This document shows positions 24,716 through 34,036 of a DNA stretch of 63,306 nucleotides, in pieces. The notes under the pieces are model-generated. The model was not told where the DNA came from, ran no database searches, and worked only from the letters and a program-made list of their open reading frames with translations. The DNA lies in the NCBI GenBank assembly GCA_028279945.1, contig JANQMT010000206.1, forward strand, positions 1 to 63,306. The letters are read 5' to 3'. Position numbers and translations under genes: made by a program. Every line of letters starts with the position of its first letter. The stretch's first letter is position 1. The DNA is from JAKSCF01 sp028279945 (GTDB lineage Bacteria > Bacillota > Clostridia > Peptostreptococcales > JAAYPU01).

Positions 24716-25936
24716 GGATGCGTCTATTCCGGTGTAAATATCGGACATTTCGATATTAATGGTATCCACGTTGTTGTCTTGATCGACTTTTTTATCTTCC
24801 ATAATTTTAGGTATAGCGTTATCAGAGACAGGAAGGGTAATGGTAAACTGGCTGCCTTCATTAACCTGACTGGTAACAGTGATGTTGCCGCCATGAAGCT
24901 GAACAATTTCTTTAACAAGGTTAAGTCCTATGCCACTACCGCTATAGTTTTTAACAAATGAAGAGTTGTCCACTTGTTCAAAACGATCAAATATCGTGTT
25001 GAGTTTATCCTTAGGAATGCCTACACCCGAATCACGAACTGAAATGGTAACATATTCTTCGCCAGACTGAAAATTAACCCATATGGTTCCATCTGAGCCT
25101 GTAAATTTAATGGCATTAGATATGAGGTTGAGCATAATTCTTTCAATTAATTCCGGATCACATAATAAATGATAATCTTCACAATCTGTATCAAAGATAA
25201 AGTTAATATATTTTAAATTAGCATATTCTGATGCAGAGTAAATAATATTCTCCAATAAAGAAACGATATTAATATTGGAAGAGTTAACTTTTAGAAAGCC
25301 GGTTTCTATTCGATTAATATCTATAATGTTATTGACGATTCTCATCATTCTGAGACAATTTTGTTTGATCAACTTAATATGTTTTGTAATAGGGAAATGA
25401 GACTGTATAACATCCTTTTTCTCTAACTCCAGGACTTGTAGGGATCCGAAAATTAAGTTGATAGGTGTTCGCAATTCATGAGACAAAGAAGAATAAAAAT
25501 AGGCTTTCTTTCTGTTTTCTTCAAGTATTTTTAATTTCTCATTTTTTTCTCTGTCATAAAGCGCACGTATTCTTTTGCTGCGTTTGGATAAAGCTGTATT
25601 TTTAATGATGATAATAGATTCTTTTGATGATAATTGAAAAAAATCTATTTCTGCAAACATATATTGATTATTGGATTGTTTGATATAGACAGAGACAACC
25701 GGTTGATTTTTTATACTTAAATCAATATTCGAATTATCGTCGGTACTTTTTAAAAATTGTTGATATGAGCAACCTATAATATCTGAAGGGTTAGATGCTT
25801 TTAGAATTTGAACAGCGGATAAATTAGCGTATTTTATAATGCCATTTGTATCTATAAGTAAAATACCATCTGGAAGTGCCTCAAGAATTGATTCATGAAG
25901 TTTTTTATCTGAATCTGAAATAGAAATAGATAACAT
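24713..25936 (-). CDS. Soluble PAS-domain sensor histidine kinase, orphan
   Basis: A 407-residue cytoplasmic histidine kinase. A PAS domain occupies about 10-115 (LPDGILLIDTNGIIKYAN), a helical linker leads to the HisKA dimerisation domain with phospho-acceptor His153 in SHELRTP, and the HATPase domain has the N box (LISNAIKFT), G1 (DSGVGIP) and G2 (SGSGIGL). A 40-residue acidic C-terminal extension follows. There is no membrane segment, so it senses an internal cue. No response regulator is encoded nearby. The ATG at 25936 is chosen because GGGGGAG lies before it. Orphan kinases of this sort feed the sporulation phosphorelay in some Clostridia, which is only a possibility here. Confidence 0.9.
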   Translation of the reverse strand: MLSISISDSDKKLHESILEALPDGILLIDTNGIIKYANLSAVQILKASNPSDIIGCSYQQFLKSTDDNSNIDLSIKNQPVVSVYIKQSNNQYMFAEIDFFQLSSKESIIIIKNTALSKRSKRIRALYDREKNEKLKILEENRKKAYFYSSLSHELRTPINLIFGSLQVLELEKKDVIQSHFPITKHIKLIKQNCLRMMRIVNNIIDINRIETGFLKVNSSNINIVSLLENIIYSASEYANLKYINFIFDTDCEDYHLLCDPELIERIMLNLISNAIKFTGSDGTIWVNFQSGEEYVTISVRDSGVGIPKDKLNTIFDRFEQVDNSSFVKNYSGSGIGLNLVKEIVQLHGGNITVTSQVNEGSQFTITLPVSDNAIPKIMEDKKVDQDNNVDTINIEMSDIYTGIDAS

Positions 25937-26082
25937 ATTAATCTCCCCCACCCCAAAAAACATTCACTTTACTCAACCATTAAAACCCTAATGCATTAAA
26001 ATAAAGTTTCCTTCTTATTATAACATATTGTTAAATATTTACAATAATTCAATTGGAATAATGTTATTTTACGCATAAACAG

Positions 26083-26116
26083 AAAAATCTTCCCAAATGA
26101 TATAGGAAGATTTTTG
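26083..26116 (-). terminator. Terminator of murI
   Basis: AAAAATCTTCC/GGAAGATTTTT stem-loop with T runs on either strand, 15 bases after the murI stop. Confidence 0.85.
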
Positions 26117-26130
26117 CGCACAAAAAGTCT

Positions 26131-26958
26131 TTATTTAGCAAATTCTAATTCGTCTAAGTCGAAATTTTTAAATGCTACTTTCGCATTACTATTGCCAAAA
26201 ATGGAATCAATCATATTAATAAAGTTTTCTGAAAGGTCGCTTGCATAAAAAGTATTCTCAAAATGAGGCTGATCAGAAAACAGATTTCTAACGTGCAGTT
26301 CTTGTTTTATACTTGAAATGATTTCTTCTGAAGGATCAATGATTTTTAGATCCGGATATATATTTTCTATGTTTTTTCTAATAAGAGGATAGTGTGTACA
26401 TCCAAGCACCAGTGTATCAATTTGATTATCATAAATAAATTGATCCAAATAATATTTTACCGATAAATCCATAATCTTATTTTCAATAATAGCCTCTTCA
26501 ATGAGAGGTACAAATATTGGGCATGCTTGATCAAAAAGTTTTAGCGTAGGATTATAGGATAATATTGAATCAATATAAGTTTTATGGTTAATGGTTACTT
26601 TAGTTCCGATTATTCCTATGTTGTTATCTGAAGTATAGGTACCTGCAACCTTTTTGGCTGCAGGATCAATAATGCCTAACACTGGAATATCGGGATATTT
26701 TTCTTGTAAATCCGATAAACAGGTTGATGTGATGGTATTGCACGCAATCACTATCATTTTCACATCGTTGTGTATTAAAAAATCTGCTATTTGATAAGAA
26801 AAATTTCTAATCGTCGATATGGCTTTAGAACCATAAGGGGTCCTGGCAGTATCACCAAAATAAATAATTCTTTCATTAGGAAGTTCTTCCATTAAATGCG
26901 GGATACATGTAAGACCACCCAACCCAGAATCAAAAAATCCAATAGGACAGTTATTCAT
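26131..26958 (-). CDS. murI: Glutamate racemase
   Basis: Makes D-glutamate for peptidoglycan. It has 275 residues, with the two catalytic cysteines in ACNT (Cys73) and GCTHYPL (Cys187) and the N-terminal GFFDSGLGGLT and FGDTARTPYG motifs. The ATG at 26958 follows AAAGGAGTGTTT; the in-frame GTG six bases upstream is part of that ribosome site. Cytoplasmic, monocistronic. Confidence 0.95.
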   Translation of the reverse strand: MNNCPIGFFDSGLGGLTCIPHLMEELPNERIIYFGDTARTPYGSKAISTIRNFSYQIADFLIHNDVKMIVIACNTITSTCLSDLQEKYPDIPVLGIIDPAAKKVAGTYTSDNNIGIIGTKVTINHKTYIDSILSYNPTLKLFDQACPIFVPLIEEAIIENKIMDLSVKYYLDQFIYDNQIDTLVLGCTHYPLIRKNIENIYPDLKIIDPSEEIISSIKQELHVRNLFSDQPHFENTFYASDLSENFINMIDSIFGNSNAKVAFKNFDLDELEFAK

Positions 26959-26969
26959 AAACACTCCTT

Positions 26970-27124
26970 TTATGACCTAACAGCAATCTTTGATTGCGTC
27001 GTAGGTCAAACGCAACGAAACAGAAATCTTAGATTTCGTCGTTGAGACTGCGACCATGGCAATCGATTTAAATTACCTTTAGCCAAATTGTAATTATATT
27101 CTTCTTAATTATTATGACCTAACA
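26970..27124. repeat. Double-hairpin element bounded by 13-bp direct repeats
   Basis: TTATGACCTAACA occurs at 26970-26982 and again at 27112-27124. Between them lie two related stem-loops: GCAATC-TTT-GATTGC inside a GACCTA/TAGGTC outer stem (26974-27007), and GAAATC-TTA-GATTTC with AACGA/TCGTT arms (27013-27043). Both share the pattern CAG-x-AATCTT-x-GATT-x-CGTCGT. A degenerate relative lies at the left edge of the window. It looks like a small non-autonomous or transcribed hairpin element. Confidence 0.65.
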
Positions 27125-27164
27125 ATAATCCACAAAAACTACTCTAGGCAATAATATTTTATAT

Positions 27165-28442
27165 TTAGTCTTTTTCTTTACTCTCTTCATAATATTTATT
27201 CAATTTATCTTTTAACAAGACGATGCAATCATCCAAATCTGCTCTTCCTAGGGCAATATCTTGGGCCAGTGCTTTACATGTTGGGGCACCACAAGCACCG
27301 CAATCCAGATCATCGGGAAGCAGTTCAAATATTTCTTCAATTTTTTCCATGACATTCATGGATTCGATCATGTTTTTGCCTAACATTTCTATGTCTCTGG
27401 AAGGAATTTCTTCTGTGAGCATAATATCGTTTTTCATATCGTCAGAAAGGGTTTGTTTTTTTGGAGTTTCATATTTGTCAGATAGATATCGAATACGTCT
27501 TCGTGCTATAAATTTATTTTCTACATTTAACGGACCACCAACGCATCCATTAGGACAGCAAGTAATTTCAATAAAATCTACATGCTTAAGCTTACCATTA
27601 TCTACAGTGTCCAATAAATTAATGGCATTTTCAATTCCATCTACCGAGATAAAATTTTTTATCCCTAAAGCTGCAACTTCTCCACTGGACTTTGCCCAAC
27701 CAATACCTGATGTAGAATTATATATTTTGATGTTTTCATCTACTTCCTCGTCCAAGTGACTTATAATTAAAGGATAAATATTAGAAATAGATAATACACC
27801 ACTAACATAGGATGATTTTGTTCCCAAAGGACTATTAACGCTGGTAACTTTAGCAGGGCAAGGGCTGATAAAAAATACACCTATATCTTCATCTTTAAGA
27901 TCGCTATGAGCTTCAAGGATTTCTTTACGTGCAAGCCTAGCCGTTATATCCATAGGAGACTGAAGCGGTAGAAGGTGATCGATTAAATTGGGAAATCGCA
28001 CTTGTATTAATCTAACGATTGCCGGACAAGCTGAAGAAATTAAAGGCCGTTTCGTCTTTTCATCCAATAATTTTTTTGTAAACTCGGTATATATGTCTGC
28101 ACCGCGAGCTACTTCATAAATAGCATCAAAACCTACTTTTTTCAATGCTGAAAGTATTTGCTTAGGTGAAATGTTATCTTCAAATTGTCCCATAAGCGTT
28201 GGTGCAGCCAGTGCTACCTTATATTTATAGGATTGTATTTCCTCAATTGAATTGGTAATACTTTTCTTAGCTGTCTGTACACATGTACGAATACATTCTC
28301 CACAGTCAATACATCGTTCAGGAAGAATCATTGCTTTTCCATCTTTAACTCTGATTGCTTGTGTGGGGCATCTTTTAATGCAGCTTGTGCATCCTATGCA
28401 TTTGTCTTCGTCTAGTACTACAGAATGAAAATATTCTTGCAT
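27165..28442 (-). CDS. Ferredoxin-hydrogenase-like protein, probable sensory [FeFe] hydrogenase relative
   Basis: A 425-residue iron-sulfur protein. Two [4Fe-4S] ferredoxin motifs (CIGCTSCIKRCP and CIDCGECIRTC) are at about 15-60, then an [FeFe]-hydrogenase large-subunit domain, then a C-terminal CGACGAPTC Fe-S module. The H-cluster motifs are altered: L1 reads SSACPA where catalytic enzymes have TSCCP, so the proton-transfer cysteine is alanine; L2 reads SPCPAK instead of MPCxxK; L3 is EITCCPNGC. The cluster-ligating cysteines are kept. This is the pattern of sensory (HydS-like) members that report H2 or redox state rather than turn over fast. The start follows GGAGG by eight bases. Confidence 0.85.
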   Translation of the reverse strand: MQEYFHSVVLDEDKCIGCTSCIKRCPTQAIRVKDGKAMILPERCIDCGECIRTCVQTAKKSITNSIEEIQSYKYKVALAAPTLMGQFEDNISPKQILSALKKVGFDAIYEVARGADIYTEFTKKLLDEKTKRPLISSACPAIVRLIQVRFPNLIDHLLPLQSPMDITARLARKEILEAHSDLKDEDIGVFFISPCPAKVTSVNSPLGTKSSYVSGVLSISNIYPLIISHLDEEVDENIKIYNSTSGIGWAKSSGEVAALGIKNFISVDGIENAINLLDTVDNGKLKHVDFIEITCCPNGCVGGPLNVENKFIARRRIRYLSDKYETPKKQTLSDDMKNDIMLTEEIPSRDIEMLGKNMIESMNVMEKIEEIFELLPDDLDCGACGAPTCKALAQDIALGRADLDDCIVLLKDKLNKYYEESKEKD

Positions 28443-28590
28443 AAACCCAACCTCCACAAATACAAAAATAGAATAACAATTGTTTTGTTATGAGTATTTG
28501 TTATACAATATATATTAATGAAATAGAGAGGAAATGTAAATACTAATAGCATAAGATAGAAAAAATAGGAATTTGATAAGGGAGGCTACT

Positions 28591-30396
28591 ATGAGTAACG
28601 AATCAAAAAAACTTAGACGAAGAGAAGAAATCAGTGATGCGTTTAAATGGGATTTAACCAAGTTATATGCTGACGATGCTCAATGGGAGGAAGATTTTAA
28701 AGCGGTAAGAGCGTTGACGGATGAGGTAGCAGCATATGCAGGGAGATTAGGCGAAAGCGCTGATGTATTATTAGAGGTATTAGAAAAGAAAGATGGATTA
28801 TCTAGAAAGCTGGGGAATATTTACGTTTACTCTAGAATGAAAAAAGATGAAGACAATCGAATTGCAAAATATCAAGCGATGAGTGAAAAAGCCCAGTCAT
28901 TATCTGTTGAAACCAGTATGAAGCTTTCTTTTTTCACACCTGAAATGATTGAGATTCCCGAAGAAAAGTTAGAGGGATTTTTAAAGGAAAAGGAAGGCCT
29001 TAAAGTATATGAATTTTTCTTTAAAGATCTAATGAGGCAGAAAGAACATGTTCTTTCTAAACAAGAAGAACAAATCATTGCACAATTTGGAGAAATTGTT
29101 TCAGCACCTGGAAATATTTTCAGAATGATCAATAATGCTGATATTAAATTTGGAACCATCCAAGATGCTGACGGTGAAGAAGTAGAAGTAACACACGGTA
29201 CTTATATAAAGCTGATGGAGTCTTCTGACCGACGGGTGAGAAAAGAAGCATTTAAAGCGCTATATTCAGCTTATGAAAAACAAAAGAATACCTTGGCTTC
29301 TACATACAATTACAGCACCAAAGGGGATGTGATGTATGCTAAATTAAGAAAATACGAATCTGCTTTAGGTCAAGAGCTCAGCGGGGATATGATTCCATTA
29401 GATGTATATGATAATTTAATTGAAACGGTGCATGAGCATATTGATGTTATGTATCGATATGTTAATGTGAGAAAGAAAATGCTTAATTTAGGTGAGCTGC
29501 ATTTCTATGATTTATATACACCCATCGTAAAAGAAGCAGACAGAAATATTCCGTATGATGAGGGGCTTGATATTATTCGAGCGGGATTGAAGCCAATGGG
29601 AGATGAATACATTTCCATTATGAATAAGGGCTTTGAAAGCAGCTGGGTAGATGTTTATGAAAATCAAGGAAAAACCAGTGGTGCATACTCCTTTGGTACG
29701 TATGACAGTCCGCCATATATCATGTTGAATTACACCAATACCATTAAAGATGTTTTCACCACTGCACATGAAATGGGACACTCTATGCATTCCTATTTCA
29801 CCAGAAATACGCAGCCTTATGTTTATGGGGGGCATTCCATTTTTACTGCTGAGGTAGCCTCAACCGTAAATGAAGCCTTGTTGATGGATTATATGATTGA
29901 GAATTCGAAAGATAAATCTGAAAAAATGTATTTGTTGAACTATTATCTTGAACAGTTTAGATCTACTCTTTTTAGGCAAACCATGTTTGCAGAATTTGAA
30001 AAATTGACCCATGAAGCAGTTGAATCAGGTGAAGTATTGACATCAGAATGGTTGTGTGATGAGTATTTAAAATTGAATCAATTGTACTATGGCGACAATA
30101 TCGTCTATGATGATGAAATAAAAATGGAGTGGGCGCGTATTCCGCATTTCTACTCAGCATTTTATGTTTATAAATATGCGACGGGATACTCCGCTGCAAT
30201 TGAATTATCAAAACAAATTAGAGAAGAGGGAGAGCCTGCAAGAAACCGATATATAGAATTTTTAAAATCCGGTGATTCCGACTATCCTACTAATCTATTG
30301 AAAAAAGCGGGTGTAGACATGACTAACCCAGAGCCGATACGAAGTGCAATGAAAACTTTTAGAAATTTGGTTGAACAATTTGAAATGTTTGTGTAA
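28591..30396 (+). CDS. pepF: Oligoendopeptidase F
   Basis: A 601-residue M3-family zinc metallopeptidase that degrades short peptides in the cytoplasm. The zinc motif HEMGH is at 393-397, with the third ligand region HSIFTAEVAST downstream. The length is that of PepF. The ATG at 28591 follows GGGAGG; the in-frame TTG upstream overlaps that site. It is divergent from the hydrogenase-like gene and precedes fabI by 35 bp, so the two may be co-transcribed. Confidence 0.95.
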   Translation: MSNESKKLRRREEISDAFKWDLTKLYADDAQWEEDFKAVRALTDEVAAYAGRLGESADVLLEVLEKKDGLSRKLGNIYVYSRMKKDEDNRIAKYQAMSEKAQSLSVETSMKLSFFTPEMIEIPEEKLEGFLKEKEGLKVYEFFFKDLMRQKEHVLSKQEEQIIAQFGEIVSAPGNIFRMINNADIKFGTIQDADGEEVEVTHGTYIKLMESSDRRVRKEAFKALYSAYEKQKNTLASTYNYSTKGDVMYAKLRKYESALGQELSGDMIPLDVYDNLIETVHEHIDVMYRYVNVRKKMLNLGELHFYDLYTPIVKEADRNIPYDEGLDIIRAGLKPMGDEYISIMNKGFESSWVDVYENQGKTSGAYSFGTYDSPPYIMLNYTNTIKDVFTTAHEMGHSMHSYFTRNTQPYVYGGHSIFTAEVASTVNEALLMDYMIENSKDKSEKMYLLNYYLEQFRSTLFRQTMFAEFEKLTHEAVESGEVLTSEWLCDEYLKLNQLYYGDNIVYDDEIKMEWARIPHFYSAFYVYKYATGYSAAIELSKQIREEGEPARNRYIEFLKSGDSDYPTNLLKKAGVDMTNPEPIRSAMKTFRNLVEQFEMFV

Positions 30397-30431
30397 TATT
30401 TTTATAAGGACCGTAAAGGGGGAATAATAAA

Positions 30432-31208
30432 GTGAATCATTTACTAAAGAATAAAAATATTTTGGTTATGGGTGTTGCAAACAAATGGAGCATTGCATGG
30501 GCGATTGCGGATCAACTGTATAATGCAGGGGCAAATGTATTGTTCTCGTATTATGGAGAGAAAAGTTTAAAAAGCTTAATAAAACTAACAGAAGCGGAAG
30601 GGATGGAAAATGTCACTTATGTTGAATGTGATGTAACAAAAGACGAAAACATAGAAGATACCTTTAAATACATACAAGAAAAAGTAGGCGTTCTTCATGG
30701 TGTTGCTCACTGTATTGCTCATTCCAAGTCAGGAGAACTGAAAGGAGAATATTACAATACCTCTAGAGATGGGTACGCACTGGCACAAGACATTAGCGTA
30801 TATTCTCTTGTAGCTGTTACAAAATATGCAAAGCCCCTTATGACAGAAGGTGGCGGAATTATAACGTTATCTTATTATGGTGGAGAAAAGGTTATCGCCA
30901 ATTATAATGTAATGGGTGTTGCCAAAGCAGCTTTGGATGCTAGTGTTAGATACCTTGCCAATGATTTAGGTAAAGAAAATATTAGGGTGAACGCTATCTC
31001 AGCAGGGCCTATTCGAACATTAGCAGCAAAGGGAATTTCTAACTTTACGGAAATGCTCAAAGCATTTGAAACAAAATCACCTATGGGCAGACTGGTAGAT
31101 CCGGCTGAGGTTGGAAAAACAGCCGTCTTTTTACTGAGCGATATGAGCAGCGGTGTAACCGGAGAAATCATTCATGTTGACTGTGGATACAATGTAATTG
31201 GTATATAG
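30432..31208 (+). CDS. fabI: Enoyl-ACP reductase (NADH)
   Basis: A 258-residue short-chain dehydrogenase of the FabI type that carries out the last step of fatty-acid elongation. The active-site pair is Tyr158 and Lys165 (YNVMGVAK), with the first tyrosine in LSYYGGEKV; the NAD motif is the FabI-specific GVANKWSIAWAIA. The start is a GTG at 30432 behind GGGGGA. FabI rather than FabK is worth noting because FabK is common in Clostridia. A terminator follows. Confidence 0.94.
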   Translation: MNHLLKNKNILVMGVANKWSIAWAIADQLYNAGANVLFSYYGEKSLKSLIKLTEAEGMENVTYVECDVTKDENIEDTFKYIQEKVGVLHGVAHCIAHSKSGELKGEYYNTSRDGYALAQDISVYSLVAVTKYAKPLMTEGGGIITLSYYGGEKVIANYNVMGVAKAALDASVRYLANDLGKENIRVNAISAGPIRTLAAKGISNFTEMLKAFETKSPMGRLVDPAEVGKTAVFLLSDMSSGVTGEIIHVDCGYNVIGI

Positions 31209-31229
31209 TATTTGACCTAGGTTTAATAT

Positions 31230-31255
31230 AAAGCTACCACTTTGGTAGCTTTTCA
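31230..31255 (+). terminator. Terminator of fabI
   Basis: AAAGCTACCA-CTT-TGGTAGCTTTT stem-loop. Confidence 0.85.
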
Positions 31256-31362
31256 CTTTCATATTAAAATCAGACGTGCATATATTGTTTATAAGTAGTA
31301 TGTAGTATGAGGAATATAAGTGTTATGCTTATACATATTACTTAAAATGAGGAGGGTAGAGA

Positions 31363-31983
31363 ATGGATTGTTTAGAATTATTAAGAGATAATATGGATTC
31401 ATTTGATATTGGTGAGATTTTTAATACTGATTCAAATCCTGATTGGGTTTGGGTAAACAAACTGGTTTTTTCTGATATCATTTATGGTATCAGTGAAAGT
31501 GAAGAAATAGAAGATTCCGATATAAAAAATATTAATGAACAGGACATGTTTAAAATCTTAGAAGAGATTTTTGATCAATATCACTATGCTAAAATTAACC
31601 AGCACTTATTTGCTTCATGGGAGAAAGAGTATAAGCCGACTAAAGATATTGAGACGGTTATATTTGTGAAGGATAAAATATATAGAAAAATTTGTATCGA
31701 TAGTCAGAATAGGTTTGGATGGTTTTTAAAAGCCATAGCCGTTGATACGTATTATAAAATTAATTCTGAATTCAGCAGCCTTGTCAGTTGTTATAAGGAA
31801 ATGTATGAGGATAACTATAGAATCATAGAAGATATTTTATCTTTATTTAACTATCAGTATGTCTCCGGAAATTGGGAATATGTTCCTAAAGATAATGTTT
31901 TATTGTTCACAAAAGATAATCAATTGATGAATATTTGGACTGAGGAGGAAGCAAATTCTTTTTATAATGAAATTGCATTATAA
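31363..31983 (+). CDS. Unknown acidic protein
   Basis: A 206-residue acidic, aromatic-rich protein that I do not recognise. It has no signal peptide, membrane helix or repeat. The sequence WVWVNKLVFSDIIYGIS near residue 28 and the C-terminal WTEEEANSFYNEIAL are its most distinctive parts. GAGGAGGGTAGAGA precedes the ATG. Its last six bases overlap the 3' end of the convergent nadK gene, so there is no room for a terminator between them. The general character (small, acidic, isolated) is like the 21.7-23.1 kb pair, but I see no clear alignment. Confidence 0.65.
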   Translation: MDCLELLRDNMDSFDIGEIFNTDSNPDWVWVNKLVFSDIIYGISESEEIEDSDIKNINEQDMFKILEEIFDQYHYAKINQHLFASWEKEYKPTKDIETVIFVKDKIYRKICIDSQNRFGWFLKAIAVDTYYKINSEFSSLVSCYKEMYEDNYRIIEDILSLFNYQYVSGNWEYVPKDNVLLFTKDNQLMNIWTEEEANSFYNEIAL

Positions 31984-32793
31984 GAATTTGCTTTTTACTT
32001 TATTCCAAAAATCATAATGATCCAATCGGAGCAGCTGCGCTTTAATATCGGATAAATTTAAAGATACTTCAGATATGTCATTAAACCGGTGTTCAATACC
32101 ATCTGCAATAATAGCTATAGAATTTTCAAAAGTATATTCAGGATATATACGAATGCTGATTTGTGGCGGAACGATGACACTGGATGTAAAAGATCGATAT
32201 GCTGTGGAGTTTATAGGCGCTAAAGGTGTGATTTGAAGCAGGTTTAATCTAGGGTCTACAATACTCCCGCCTAAGGCATAATTGTATGCTGTGCTTCCGG
32301 CAGGGGTTGAAATAAGTACACCATCACCACTGAACCTTTCTAAAAAGCTGTCATCAAGTGAAATGTTAAGATGAACGGTTCTGGATTGATTGCTTTTAAT
32401 AACGATCTCATTGATAGCCCTTAATTTATATTTGTCATTTTTGGCAGTGATATTTGCAGAAACAGCATTAAGGTACTGAATCTTATAATCGCCTTTTTTA
32501 TACTTAAAAATAAACTCATCCAACTGGTAAGGTGCGATCTCTTGAAAAAAGCCCAGGTGGCCGGTATTGATGCCTATGATAGGTATATTTGGGAAGTCAA
32601 AGGCATGCAATGTTCGCAAGAATGATCCGTCTCCACCGATACAAATGATTAATTGAGCATTATAATCAAACTCTTTAGGTATAATAAATCCGTCTTTTTC
32701 AAGTCTTTGTTTTAGAATTCTTTTGGTCTCTTGGGAGAGTGCATTATCATTGGATACAATATTAATGTGTCTATTGCCTTCGTGATTCGTCAT
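31978..32793 (-). CDS. nadK: NAD kinase
   Basis: Phosphorylates NAD to NADP. It has 271 residues with the catalytic GGDGS motif at 53-57 and the second signature STPAGSTAYN. The start follows GAGGCAATAATA. The compact length and single-copy position fit the bacterial ATP-dependent type. It overlaps by six bases the convergent unknown gene. Confidence 0.94.
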   Translation of the reverse strand: MTNHEGNRHINIVSNDNALSQETKRILKQRLEKDGFIIPKEFDYNAQLIICIGGDGSFLRTLHAFDFPNIPIIGINTGHLGFFQEIAPYQLDEFIFKYKKGDYKIQYLNAVSANITAKNDKYKLRAINEIVIKSNQSRTVHLNISLDDSFLERFSGDGVLISTPAGSTAYNYALGGSIVDPRLNLLQITPLAPINSTAYRSFTSSVIVPPQISIRIYPEYTFENSIAIIADGIEHRFNDISEVSLNLSDIKAQLLRLDHYDFWNKVKSKFL

Positions 32794-32872
32794 TATTATT
32801 GCCTCATTTCTTAAAAACTTATTAATTTAATATTATTCTCATATTACCCTGAAATAATATTATCATATTTTA

Positions 32873-32932
32873 CCCAGATTATTTACAGAAACTACTAAAA
32901 AGGTACAAGTAATTTGGAATTTATTGATTCTA
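32873..32932 (-). repeat. 60-bp dispersed repeat, copy B
   Basis: Inverted copy of the element at 111-170, 54 of 60 bases identical by eye and no gaps. It sits in the nadK/rluD-like intergenic region. Most mismatches cluster in the CCCAGATT-proximal third; the CTACTAAAAAGGTACAAGT core is unchanged. Confidence 0.75.
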
Positions 32933-33008
32933 TTTTTTAAATAATAAGCAAATATGATGGATTGAGAATATTTCTTTTCAATAATCAAAAAAATATTGTA
33001 TGATAGTA

Positions 33009-33026
33009 GGGGCGCACATACGCCCC
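33009..33026 (+). other. GC-rich hairpin ahead of the RluD-type gene
   Basis: GGGGCG-CACATA-CGCCCC, an all-GC 6-bp stem in an otherwise AT-rich leader, 50 bases before the start codon. It is not followed by a T run, so it is more likely a leader structure than a terminator. Confidence 0.6.
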
Positions 33027-33077
33027 AGATTAAAAAAGTATATGGATAAAAATTGGCTGTTACTACGGAGGGTTATA

Positions 33078-33983
33078 ATGAAAAACAATAATGACATGAT
33101 ATATGTCATCCAAAAGAGAGATGAGGGCATATCTTTAAGTGAACTTTTAAAGAGAAGATTAAAGCTATCCAGCAGATTTCTAAGAAAATTGAAAAAGAGT
33201 AATGGCGTTTATAAAAATGATGAGCATGTATTTTTAAATGTTGATGGAAAAGAAGGCGATGTGATTCGGGTTGTTTTTCCTGAAGAATCCAGTTATTTCA
33301 CACCTGAAAATATTCCCATTGAAGCTGTTTATGAAGACAATGACCTGCTGTTTATTAATAAGCAGCCCGGGATAGTCGTTCACCCAACCAAAGGGTGTGT
33401 AGATGGTACTATTGCCAATGGGTTGGTACATTATATGAATCATAAAAACGAGACCTATAAAATACGATTTATTAATCGGCTGGATAGAGATACTTCAGGG
33501 CTTTTAATGATAGGAAAAAATGCAGTGGTTCAAGAAGCTTTGGCTGAACAGATGCGGCAAAATAAAGTTGTGAAAAAGTATATCACTATTGTAGAAGGCA
33601 TCATCAAAGCAGACGAAGGCATCATTGATGTCCCAATAAAAAAAGTAGTAGGGGATGCAGCACGAAAAGTATTACCGGATGGACAAGCATCGTTAACACA
33701 TTATAAAGTGCTGAATCGGTTAGGGGATCAATATACAGTGGTTGAAGTCCATTTAAAGACGGGTAGAACACATCAAATCAGAGTACATATGTCACATTTA
33801 GGACATCCTGTAGTGGCGGATACCCTTTATGGGATAGAGAATACAAGCAGCATGGAGCGACAGGCCCTTCATGCAGCATATTTATCTTTTACACATCCTA
33901 TTCATAAAGAAAAAATGGAAGTTCGTGCAGAACTTCCATGGGATATGCAAAATTTAATAGATTGTTATGAGAAGGGTTTTTAA
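33078..33983 (+). CDS. RluD-family RNA pseudouridine synthase
   Basis: A 301-residue enzyme that isomerises uridine in rRNA. An S4-like N-terminal domain (about 10-70, ISLSELLKRRLKLSSR) precedes the catalytic domain with RLDRDTSG, where Asp136 is the catalytic residue, and KTGRTHQIRVHMSHLGHP near the end. The ATG at 33078 follows GGAGGG; the 26-residue upstream reading contains the GC-rich hairpin and is unlikely to be translated. The target base (RluD or RluC type) is not certain. Confidence 0.93.
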   Translation: MKNNNDMIYVIQKRDEGISLSELLKRRLKLSSRFLRKLKKSNGVYKNDEHVFLNVDGKEGDVIRVVFPEESSYFTPENIPIEAVYEDNDLLFINKQPGIVVHPTKGCVDGTIANGLVHYMNHKNETYKIRFINRLDRDTSGLLMIGKNAVVQEALAEQMRQNKVVKKYITIVEGIIKADEGIIDVPIKKVVGDAARKVLPDGQASLTHYKVLNRLGDQYTVVEVHLKTGRTHQIRVHMSHLGHPVVADTLYGIENTSSMERQALHAAYLSFTHPIHKEKMEVRAELPWDMQNLIDCYEKGF

Positions 33984-33999
33984 AAATAAAAAAGGGTGT

Positions 34000-34036
34000 A
34001 CTGCGGATAAAAATCCGCAGTGTATGTTTTGATTTT
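34000..34036 (+). terminator. Terminator between RluD-type gene and Cys/Gly-rich gene
   Basis: ACTGCGGAT-AAAA-ATCCGCAGT stem, followed by a T-rich stretch. Confidence 0.8.

Noticed and set aside
28470..28492. ATAACA...TGTTAT inverted repeat between the hydrogenase-like gene and pepF, as a Rex site
   Set aside because: Half-sites are in the wrong order for Rex (TTGTTAA...TTAACAA); could be chance in AT-rich DNA.
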